Assembly (NCBI RefSeq): GCF_040712315.1
Contig: NC_134020.1
Coordinates: 37,812,751 to 37,876,750 of the forward strand
Direction of reading: 5' to 3'
Length of the DNA: 64,000 nucleotides
Source: Castanea sativa
Taxonomy: Eukaryota; Streptophyta; Magnoliopsida; Fagales; Fagaceae
A program made the position numbers and the translations under genes. The notes below the pieces were generated by a model. That model saw only the letters and a list, made by a program, of their open reading frames with translations. It was not told the origin of the DNA and did no database searches. Below, piece after piece: positions 23,661-33,900 of the stretch (position 1 is its first letter; every line of letters starts with the position of its first letter).

Positions 23661-23981
23661 AAATTTGGGAGATTTGTTTGCAAAATAACACCATTTTGTT
23701 AGCAATTTCTTTAGTTAGCAACGTTTTTAAACTATTTAAGAAATTAGTATCTCAAGTCTTTTAAACTCGAGTTCACTTTAGCAACTCGAGTCTCTAAGAC
23801 TCGAGTTCTATGTGTTGGTAGAGCTAAGGTGGATTAAAATCCACGCAAAACTTGAGTCTTAGAGACTCGAATTCTAGTTCTTGCAAAACTGAGTTCTTGT
23901 TCTTCCTTCTTTTTTCTTTCTTAAGACCCAAATCAGGGATTCAGAAAATACCCAAACCCAAAGGCTCGAGTTCCTACAAAT

Positions 23982-24059
<78 letters not shown>

Positions 24060-25454
24060 AATGGACTTAATACCATACCAGAAATGGTTTTGGTTTAGTC
24101 AAGAAAACGAAATATTTTGGTATTGGTTAATACCAGTGTACCATTTTAGGGATACCACTATATATCACAAATGCTTAAAATTTACATATTTTTGCATAAG
24201 TTTAATATATATTTTTTTGATGAGTTCATAAGTTTAATATATTAGTCACTATACATTACTCCAATATATTAACATAAATAGTATATTTACAATAATAAAA
24301 GGGAAAAAAAAGAAAAAAGAAAGAAAGATGCACACGTGACTTCTCAAAAGATGTAGCCAAATGCTTTAATCTCACACCACTCCAACTCCTACCTAACCAT
24401 CTGACATAGTTTAGTGAGAAATTTTAAAATACACAAAAGCACAAAGTTGTCATGCATTGCTAGCAAAAAAGGGAAAGCAATGAAGAAGAAAGAGAAGAAA
24501 GAGAAGAAAGAAGAAGCTACAATGATAAGTTGCTATGGAGGCTGAACAAGAACCAAATAAGAAAATGTTTAAGAAGGAAAAATGAAAGATTTGGAGCACA
24601 GATTAGAATCCACAAATTAGGCATTGTGTGGCTAACGCATTCTTCTCTTTCTCTTCTTCTTTTCCTTCTTTTTTTTTTCTTTTTATTCTCTACTCTCAGT
24701 CCGAAATATCTTTTCCGACCGAAATGTCTCGAAATGGCCTGAATAGACCAGTAGAACCCGGTATCTGAGGCGGTATGAATCATAGCTATTTCTGTACCGA
24801 TTTGGGCTTCGGTGCGGAAAATTTTTGGCCATATTGGCCGATGCGGTACAAAATTCACTCCCTTGAGGGAAAGTGTGTGTGTATGAGAATATGAGGTGGA
24901 GAAGTCATCCTTATGATGGTGGTGGTTGGGTTTGCCGTTAGATCGAGAGAGTCGGCTTGAAAGAAAAGGGTTTTGGTTTAAGTTCAGAGAGATGAGCTTG
25001 AGATCGGACCACCGTCGACGGTGGTGATGATGGTCGGAGGAAGGGCCAAGGAGGCTTGGCCATGGAAGTTTAGAGAGCAGAGGGAATGGAAGTTTAGTCT
25101 GAGCTAATTTCCCTCACCTGGAGCCTTCACCGCCTGGGTTCAGTTCGAACCGAGAGGTTTGGGTTAGGGAGATCTGGGTTCGTAGGGTTGCTCCGTTGTT
25201 GCTTCTTTGGGTTTATTGCTTCTCTAGGTTCGTTCTTTAGGGAACTTTGGGTTGCTTCGTTCTTTAGGGAAAAATTTTCCACCTCGACTTTGCCAGCGCA
25301 TGGAATTCGAGTCTTTAAGTCTCGAGTTACTACAATGAACTTGAGTTTAAGAGACTCAAAATGCTAATTTCCTAAATAATTTAGAAACGTTATTAATTAA
25401 TGAAATTGTTAGCAAAATGATGTTATTTTGCCAAAAAAAAAATCCAAATTTGGG
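23661..25454. mobile_element. MULE-type foldback element, 'CTCGAG' family, copy 2
   Basis: A 9-bp direct repeat AAATTTGGG flanks the element (23661-23669 and 25446-25454), the size typical of Mutator superfamily target duplications. The termini are long inverted repeats of roughly 90 bp: left TTTGCAAAATAACACCATTT..., right reverse complement TTGGCAAAATAACATCATTT..., continuing through AACGTTTxTAAA to AAATTAG. The interior has the same CTCGAGT motifs as the 3.1-kb copy, a (GA)n tract and non-coding DNA; no transposase. Confidence 0.75.
23988..24058. repeat. (GA)n microsatellite, about 35 units
   Basis: Uninterrupted AG/GA run inside the MULE-type element. The open frame beginning with Arg-Glu repeats at 23986 is its translation and not a gene. 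Confidence 0.95.
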
Positions 25455-27315
25455 TTTAGGTGGCATTTTTTTATGGCATATCCAAAGGTGTTAATTGACT
25501 ACAATAGTTTTTTAGTGAAGTTTATAGTATGTCTTTGTGTTAAAATTCATTTTCCTTCTCCCTTATGTGTGTGTTTGTTTCTCTATATATAACACATGGT
25601 AGTATTTAAGTTGTCTGCTTAAATTAAATATCAACATGTGTCAACGTGTAATTGGCCTTTAGCTATTCTTTGTAATTCCAATTCAATGACACTTGGGATA
25701 TTTTCTTTGGCCTTTGAATAATTACAATGGGACCCACTAAATAGCACATGGTATCTTGTAATTGGTTGAAACACATGGATAGAAAAATACTACATATATA
25801 TTTCCCAAAATAAACTTTAAAAAAAAAACTCATACATAGTTATGGACAAAATAGTATGTGAATATTAATGCATAACAACATAAACGTATTTATAAACATA
25901 CACTAAATAAGTTTAATTATATGTTTATTTATGTTTTGACATATTTGTAATATTACACAAAGTTTTGTAATGACAATATAGGATATCAAAATATATGTAT
26001 TCACGAAATATATAATTTAATACACATGTAATATTAATAAGATTATAATTTTAACAAATCAAATGAATTATTGCTTTCTTCTAAAAAAAATAGATTTATG
26101 ATTTCTTTAAAATTTTAGAATTTCAATATATAATTGCAACATACGTGATCAAAATTTTGGTTGAGTTTTACTCCCAATCAAATATCTCTTCTCCTCACTC
26201 GTTGTTGCCTTCAATTTCATCATTGTTGTTATTGAGACACCTATTTACAAAAAATTGTATCATTGTTGTTAATGAAAATGACTACCTAGTACATGAGAAA
26301 TCAATTGAAGTGTCATTACGGTAAAATAATAAAAACAAAAAATTGAAAATGGTAGTCTAATATATGAGAGGTCAATTGAATTGTATTTGTAAGGACAACA
26401 GTAGCGATAACTTGAAAATGGTCAAATATGAGAGGCCAGTTGCATCGTAATTATAATAGGATAACAAAAAATTATCATACTAATATGCAATTGTATTATA
26501 CTTATGACAGGGAGTTGCGTGACGCGATCTACTCAATTAATAGGGAACAATTTGCCATGGTGGTTTTAATGAAAAGTATTATTAAGATTAAGTTACATTG
26601 AATCCAATTTTCTTATGGAGGTTAAAAGGGAAATAAAATATTTGTTAAGCATATAAATGGTTCTTTAAGAAACATTAATGGTTTTTCATAATTATATGGC
26701 ACCAAGTAAGTACCTTTTTATTCATTAAAAAAGAGAGTAAGTAGCCTTTTAGATTTCATACATCAGCTGAGTATTTAAGTTATGTTTAAAATTTAAAACA
26801 TAATACAAACAAAAATATAATTAAAAGAATCATTTGAAATAATAACTATTCACATTATCCACTATTTCCACTAAAAGAACTGCTTATACTTGTCTGTACT
26901 TTCATTATTTATAAATAAATAAATAAAATCATATACTTATAACTACTTTTTATGCTTAAAAAGATTAATTTTAATGAAATTTACTGATATAAAATATGGT
27001 ATTTTCCTTATTTAACTTAATTAATATTTATTTATATGTTTTTTTTTATTTGGAATTACTCCAAACAAGAAAAGAATTAACGTGGATATGGAAGTGGATA
27101 TCACTTGAAAATCTCATATAGAAATCCCTGTTAACATGCATTACTATATTGGGTTTTATGTTTATTGTTATGGTTAAACATTGTTCAATTATAGCAAAAA
27201 AAAAACCTACATTCTAATTATGGGTCATTCTACCGTACCCCCAAAAAAGTAGGAGTATGGTACCCACTTAAATCTAAACCATTAATTTAATATTGTTTTG
27301 ATTACTAATTAAGCA
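25455..27315. other. AT-rich intergenic DNA, nothing recognised
   Basis: Includes imperfect direct repeats with the phrase GAGAGGTCAATTGAATTGTA (near 26365) and related copies at 26295 and 26428, suggesting a diverged short tandem array. No gene supported. Confidence 0.5.
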
Positions 27316-27316
27316 G

Positions 27317-27317
<1 letters not shown>

Positions 27318-27364
<47 letters not shown>
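27318..27364. repeat. (TA)n microsatellite
   Basis: About 22 TA units. Confidence 0.9.
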
Positions 27365-27365
<1 letters not shown>

Positions 27366-27753
27366 CATAAAATAACAAATCAACATTCAATCTACACTTT
27401 TCTCACGTTTGTGGTTCTAGGCTCCATAATCAGTATCATATTCTTCCAGGTTTGCCTCTCTAGCTTCTTCTCTTCTAATCCAACCACAAGAACACAGTTG
27501 CTAATCAAAACCATACCCACAAGAGAAGAACCAGACAGCGGCGCACCCATAGCCTTAAATCAACTGCGCTTCTTCTCTTCCAATCTAACTTGGCGGTGCC
27601 ACTCTCTAGTTTCTTCTCTTCCAATCCAACCTCAAATCGGCAACGCACCCATATCTAATTCAACTCAGCGGCGCTTCTTCTCTTCCAATCCAAATCGGCG
27701 ACGTTTCTTTTCTTCCAATCCAACTCTACTATGCCACCCACAATCTAACTTTA
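27365..27753. repeat. Degenerate repeats of CTTCTTCTCTTCCAATCCAA
   Basis: At least five copies of a CTTCTCTTCCAATCCAA-like phrase at irregular spacing, between 27460 and 27725. They create the open frame at 27411-27770 with repeated FFSSNP. The repeats and lack of domain features argue against a real protein. Confidence 0.55.
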
Positions 27754-29378
27754 TCTATACTACTATTTAAAGGGCTTTCCTTGTTTGGGTTGGATTTTTT
27801 TTTTTGGTTCCAAAATACTCCTACGGCCTACATTTAAGTAGGGGCAAAATTGGGTAAAAATGGTTCTTTAACTCTCACGTAAAACACTATTTACAAAATA
27901 TGACCACACTCTTAGTATACTTATATTGGTTTTCAAACTCAAATTTCTTCTTCTTCTTCAGTTCTCCAATTCTTTTAATTCCGTGTTAATCTTCTTTTCA
28001 CCATTATCATCATTTTTTCTATTTGCTCTGCTCAAATTTGCTCTTGCTCAACGGTATGTGTATGTCAATGTACATTGATCTTTTGTATTTTGGTTTTCTA
28101 ATTCCTGAACAACTTCTTATATTCTAGAAACAAATCAAATATTTGTGTAAAATAGCCCTTCTATTTCAACCTCATCTTTAATTTCTTTCATATATTTCTT
28201 TAGGGAATGTGTACTGAGTAATGTCTTTCACATATTTCTTCAAGGAATGCGTGATCATTTATATCAAGAAGAAGAAGAAGAAAAAAGCCATAGGCACGTA
28301 GCCATGCAAAGGTAAGCGTTCTCTTTGGATCTCCCTATAAATTAACCTCCTTCATTTGTGATATTTGTCTCTTAAACGACGTGTTCATTTGTGATATTTG
28401 TTATGCTAAGGCTTACTATGGTGGAGACACATGCCCATTGCTCCATTATCTAAATCAGCCCTTTTCCTTCCACAAAAAAGCCTCTATCTGCTTCAAATAT
28501 CAAATAGCTTCTAACCACCATGTTCACATGAAGAGACTTGAAGTGTAGTGAAACTAAAAACCACCACATTCAGCAGACTTGAAGTGTACTGAAACTCAAA
28601 ATTTATAGGTTACATCTCTTTTAACCGTCACGTTTAGCCTTTTTGTTGACTCTGATTCAAATATATATTTTGTTTGTATGCGTATAAGTTTGTTTTTATT
28701 TGATTACAATATTATGGTAGAATTTGATTCATATTTGGTTTCCTTACTTCATTATCATTATCCTTTCCATTTCATTATCTTGTCTTATCTTTTATTTTTT
28801 AATCTTTTTTTTTATTTGGTAAGTTTGATGAGTTTTTAATATTTTCTCTAATTAATGAGTAATTTTGAAAGAGTAGGAATGATATATATTTTTGCCTTTT
28901 TTGTGGTTATCGGGTTTATTGACTCATTATTTTAGTGTATGTGTTCTAAGTGGTGCTCACTCTTCTTCCCCCTTTTTTGTTGTTGTTGTTTTTCTTAAAT
29001 TTGAGTCTTACTCTATATTTTTTTTTGGCATTTTTTTTAGGGTGACATATCAACAATTTGGTTAAATTGCATAGTAGGCACATTAGATGAATTCGGGTGG
29101 GTGAAGTGGTAATCAATCTATCAAGTAGTTGTTAAAGACTATTTTTTGTAAATATCCTACAATATGAAATTTAATATTGTCTTTTATTGTGTCTTTCATT
29201 ACACATGCCTTTTATTGCATATTTGATGATTTTGTAAGCAATTGCTATATACATAAATTTGCAAAAACAAAAATGATACCAGGGGAAGTTATCCTTAAAG
29301 ATAAAGTTCAAAAATTGTGGAGAAAACTGCTTCTAAATAAAAGACTTACTTTTAGGGGTAAAAACCTAAAATGTGGGG

Positions 29379-29438
<60 letters not shown>

Positions 29439-30189
29439 CTTTAAATATAAAATTATAAAATCTTGGAGAAATTGTTTTTAAATAATATGCAAACTTTTAG
29501 GAATAAAAATACCTGGGTAAAAACCTAAAACGTGTTTTTTTTTTTCCTCTTTTCTTTAAAGATGAAATTATAAAATCATGGAAAAATTGCTTTTAAATAA
29601 TATGCAAACTTTTAGGAATAAAAATACCTAAAACATGGGGTTTTTTTTTTTGAAAATTTTGTTATGGATGTGCAATAACTAGCTACCTTTTTATGACTAA
29701 GTGGCTGCCTTTTAGGATTAAAAAAAAAAAACGATTGATAACTCTCACTTAAAAAAAAAAATTGATAATTGTGACACTTTATGACCAGTATATTTTTTTA
29801 AGACAAAACTTAGGTACAGTATCTTAGGTGCTGTTCCTTAAGTTCTTTTCTTAAAATTTGGCCATGTGGCTATCTAATTAAAAAATACTACCCTCTGTGC
29901 ATGCGATCATGTGCTTACTCAAAGGCTATTCTATTTTTTTGAGAAAAAGTTAATAATTTACATAAATTATAATTTGGGATTAATATATTTTTCAATCACA
30001 AAAAAACCTAGAGGTATGATGAGTGTTAAACGTTTGTGGTGAAATAATTTTTTCATCACACCCTAAGGTTTATTTTTTGTGATTGGAAAATCTATTAATT
30101 TCAAATTATAATTTATGCAAATTATTAATTTTTTCCTAAAAAATAGAAGAGCCTTTGAGCACGCGCATGATCACGTGCTCAAAGGCTAG
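27754..30189 (+). mobile_element. Probable non-autonomous Helitron
   Basis: Starts TCTATACTACTATTTAAAGG directly after an A, matching the TC...TATACTA-type 5' end of plant Helitrons. The proposed 3' end is CTAG (30186-30189) followed by T, immediately preceded by a GC-rich hairpin: stem GCCTTTGAGCACG (30151-30163) pairs with CGTGCTCAAAGGC (30174-30186). A 5'-TC, 3' hairpin plus CTAG and A/T insertion are the known Helitron signature. No Rep/helicase coding sequence is present. The 3' hairpin lies in a longer inverted repeat, so a foldback origin of that end is an alternative. Confidence 0.5.
29296..29655. repeat. Three tandem copies of a unit of about 110 bp with an expanded (CT)n tract
   Basis: The unit contains AAATTATAAAATCATGGAAA, then TTTTAAATAATATGCAAACTT, then AACCTAAAACxTGxGG, ending in a T or CT tract. 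In the first copy the tract has become (CT)27 at 29381-29434. The open frame 29177-29458 with poly-Leu-Ser is its translation. Confidence 0.7.
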
Positions 30190-30195
30190 TATATA
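29885..30195. repeat. Large inverted repeat (arms of about 145 bp)
   Basis: The left arm (about 29885-30030, ATACTACCCTCTGTGCATGC...) matches the reverse complement of the right arm (about 30048-30195, read ATACTAGCCTTTGAGCACGT...). Shared internal blocks include CAAAGGCT, TTAATAATTT, ATAAATTATAATTTG and CAATCACAAAAAA. Loop of about 18 bp. Confidence 0.7.
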
Positions 30196-30504
30196 TAATG
30201 TTGCAGCCACATAATTTTTTTAATGAGTTATATAACTTGTTTATATAAAATATATAGATAATTTTATAAACTACTAATAATGAGTTAGAAAAGATAGTTG
30301 AAAACCTATATATTTGTCCAAAATTATATATATATTACATTTCTTTTTAATCTAAACTTTGTTATTTTCTTAATATGTATATATAAAATAAAGAAAAGAA
30401 CAAAAATTGGCTATAAAATGTTTAGAGTTATTTTTTTAATTTATTATGTGCCAATTTAAATAAGTGTTTGATGACTTATATATATATAAAAAAGTTATGT
30501 GATT

Positions 30505-30743
30505 AAAACTAATGAATGATCTCTCTTAACCGTCCAAGATCGCTAATATCGTTCGTGGAGCTGTGAAGTTATGGTTTACAGTGGTTCTCTTACACCCTAA
30601 CAGGGCTTTAGACCTAACAAATAAAGTATTACTATGATCATATTTAAGTAGGATTACACGTCAATCACCCTACCCTACTTTACCCTACTTTTTTTTTTTT
30701 TTTTCATTAAAAAAAAAAAAAACTAATGAATGATCTCTTTTAA
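30505..30743 (+). mobile_element. Short retroposed insertion with a 25-bp target site duplication
   Basis: AAAACTAATGAATGATCTCT followed by CTTAA or TTTAA occurs at 30505-30529 and again at 30719-30743 (24 of 25 bases identical). Between them lies about 190 bp ending in an A-run (30708-30720) after a T-run. Long target duplication plus A-tail is the mark of LINE-mediated retroposition, as of a SINE or processed RNA. It ends about 157 bases upstream of the next gene's ATG. Confidence 0.65.
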
Positions 30744-30900
30744 TTGTGGCATGTGGCGTCATTTTTATATTTGGATTCATACTTTTTCTAAGCTAATAAA
30801 ATTCAGATTCCTGTAAATCGGAATCCATTTTCTGTTTCTCCCAGTAAACTTACAATCAGAGCAGAGCAGAGGCGAGTTTGGATTGTGATTTGGAGTTGCA

Positions 30901-33900
30901 ATGGAAGAAGCAAACTGGAGCGAGGCAGTTGAGGACTTATTAGACGCCGGAGACACGGACGGAGCAATCTCTCTCCTCGAAACGCAGGTTTCGAAGCTCC
31001 AAACCCTAAACTCTTCCAATTCTGCACTGGCCTCTGCTCTCGGCGACTTGGCCACTCTCTACTCCTCCAAGGGCTTCTCTCTCAAAGCCGACGGCCTTCG
31101 CTCTCTGGCTCAGCTTCTCAAACTCCAACCTCTCTCTCGGTACCTCTCTCTCTCGTTCTCTGTCCTCTGTTTGGTTGTTGGAGAAACAAACCTGAAACCT
31201 CGATTGCTGTTTCTTGTTTCAGTGATAATCAGCCAAATGAGGATCGAATTCCGCCTCCCGATGTTGCTTTGCCTTGTGACAATTCAGGTGCATTTTCTTT
31301 TACATAATAGGCAATTAGTTATTTTGATGGAAAAAAAAAAAAAAACTGTGGTTCTAAACTGGCATTCAAATATTGGTTTGTTTGTGAAGGGCATCTTGGG
31401 AAACCAATAAAATCTACTGAGGATAAAAATCCAGGCAATGGGTCTTCAGATGATGGTACTTTTTGTGTTGCCTTTGACATTTCTTTTCTTTAGAATTAGA
31501 ATGCATTAGTTTTTTTGCTAGGAAGCACAGATACAGACATGGGTTTGACACGACAACACGTCACGAGAAATTTATGGAAAATTATACCATAACAAAGTCG
31601 ATATGACACGGGAATGACACCCTTAATGAAGTGTCTGTGTCTCCTAGGTTTTTTGTGACATTTTATTTATTTATCATTCTCTAGGTAAATACTACTAGGG
31701 CTGATGAGTTATAGCTTAATTTGCACTTCCTTCTCCAGTAATAATTGAGGTTGTCGGTTCAAGACCCACTGGGTGCATATGTAACTCACCAATGAATAAA
31801 AAAGGGTTAAACTCTACTACACCCCATTTGGGTTCATTATGGAAGTTCAATTTTATAAAATCAGCCTGCTCTCTAGCAATCAAAATGGATTTATCTGAGA
31901 TCTCTTTCAATGCAATCTCTATTAGGACAAACATTGATTGTCTCGGGCCTTTATACCTCACATTTTAGTATGATAAATGTGTGTGTGCGCATTTTAATCT
32001 TATAAATTAGCATATGGGCAGAAATTTTGAATTATTGCAACGGATTATTAATTCAGTTTATTTGTGAGTGTGAATGAAACAATGTCTCACCCTTACTAGA
32101 TTGATTTCATGTTCATTTACCTTACAAGTGTCTAGCATGGATTACTCAAGCTGCTCAGGGTTCTTATTTGGCCATTCTTTTGCTTCTATTTGGGAAATTG
32201 ACTAAATGTACTACCTTAGGTTGTCAAAGCTTATGGTACAACTGTATAAATAGGATGGAGTCGTGGAACTGCAGTTACCCTTTATGGTCTTTAATTAGAA
32301 GGCTAGGTTGTAGAATTCAGTGCTGCAGAAAATATTGAAAGAAATGCTCCCAAATCCCTTCACCCAATCATACCCATAAATGGAATCTAGCTGTCTAGCA
32401 CCTTTTGTGGACATGGAACTTCCTAAAAAGTTGCTAGAAACACACTGCTATTCATTGGTGTTGTTGCCAGGTAAGACAGGGCAGTCTTTAACCACTGGGC
32501 AAACAAAATGGTAATGTGATCAAATTGGGGATTTGTTTGGAATTTCCTAGTATTGAAACCTATACATTTTTTTCTTAGATGCATGTCTATGGTTAAAGGT
32601 TGAGATAGATTGACAATACACTTTCACACTTTGGCTTGCTGACTTAACATGTTGGCCTGATGGTTAGATTTTAGAGCCAAGAGCCTTGTAGCTCAATTGG
32701 CACCTCCTGGTGTTTCTAATAGAGACATCCAGAGTTCAAATCTCCTCCACCAACTATCGAATTATTGTACGCAATTTTCTTTGGAGTTTTGCTTGAGATT
32801 CCAAAAATATTTATTATGGGTTATTTGATATGATTGTTTTTGATTCCAATGATTTTGATCTAAGTATAGAAAGGGCAGCACTTAAAATTCCTGGGTTATA
32901 TATGCTAGACATAGTTATAACCTATACCATATAGGATATGGCTTGATCCTATTCTTTAAAAAAAAAGTTCTTACGTTATTTATCAAAAAAAAAAAAAAAG
33001 TATATGGCTTGATCATACTATATAGCCAGATGATGTCAAGATTTATCCTTTTAACAATAGAATAAGTTGATTATTTTCTAATTGACAAGCTGAAAAACTA
33101 CAGATTGGGAAGCTATGGCAGATCGTGCACCTGATGAATTACTCTCCTCACAATGTTTGCCTGGAGTATCAGAACCTTTGATGCAGGATACCAAAGTCCA
33201 GGCCCCTAAGCAGCGTGGAAGGGGAACATTCTCATATAAGAAACATGAACTGTATAGCGATCAGTTATCTGATAAGTCGATTATTAATGATGCAGAAGAT
33301 GAAGATGACACATGTGATAATGCAGAAGTGAAGAGAGATACAAGAAATTGTAAGTCATATATTTTCCTTCAATTCAAGTCTTCAATACCAAAATTATGTA
33401 ATTTGTTTAGTTTGAATATTCATATTGGTGTTTTTGTACCATAGGTTTTACTTATCTTGTGTTACATTGGACTAGATGGTGTATAGGAATAGGGATCAAT
33501 CAAACATTAATTTCTCAAATACTCATTTGTGGGCATCTCATAATATTTTATAAGGCTACAATTATATACAATGTTAGTATTAAGAGAAGAAAATAGAAAT
33601 TATTTTTAGATTCAATAACCAAGTCTTAGTCCCAAAATTTTGAGGTTAGCTATGGATCCTCAATAAACTAATCAAGGTTGATCATGTGTATTCTTTTCCG
33701 TCATTCCATTCTATCTGAAGTCATACTTTTTGTTACTTCCTTAATTGACATGTTCTTTTTTACTATATCTATTAGTGTTAATTTTGGTTTTCCTTTACTT
33801 TTTTTTGTTCTCTCAAGTTGAACTCAATCTTTTTCATTGATGCATTAATCGCATTCCTCGAAACATCACCAAACCATCTAAAGAGATTTTCCCTCATCTT

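Noticed and set aside
23652..23664. CACTACAAAAAA at 23653 as another CACTA terminus
   Set aside because: No subterminal repeats follow and no matching end was found. The 9-bp direct repeat AAATTTGGG and the long inverted ends place the true boundary of a MULE-type element just inside it.
23986..24231. Open frame starting with an Arg-Glu repeat
   Set aside because: Translation of a (GA)n microsatellite.
27411..27770. 119-codon open frame with repeated FFSSNP
   Set aside because: It arises from degenerate repeats of CTTCTCTTCCAATCCAA and runs into the Helitron-like boundary.
29177..29458. Open frame with a Leu-Ser repeat tail
   Set aside because: Translation of (CT)n within tandem repeats; no domain.
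31756..31766. B-box-like sequences as genuine tRNA genes
   Set aside because: No cloverleaf (acceptor and anticodon stems) can be formed around 31.75 or 32.73 kb; A-rich tails indicate SINEs.
31716..31961. Minus-strand frame containing [10 protein letters not shown] as a possible protein
   Set aside because: This peptide is a familiar product of translating tRNA-derived SINE sequence; the Pol III boxes are on the + strand.
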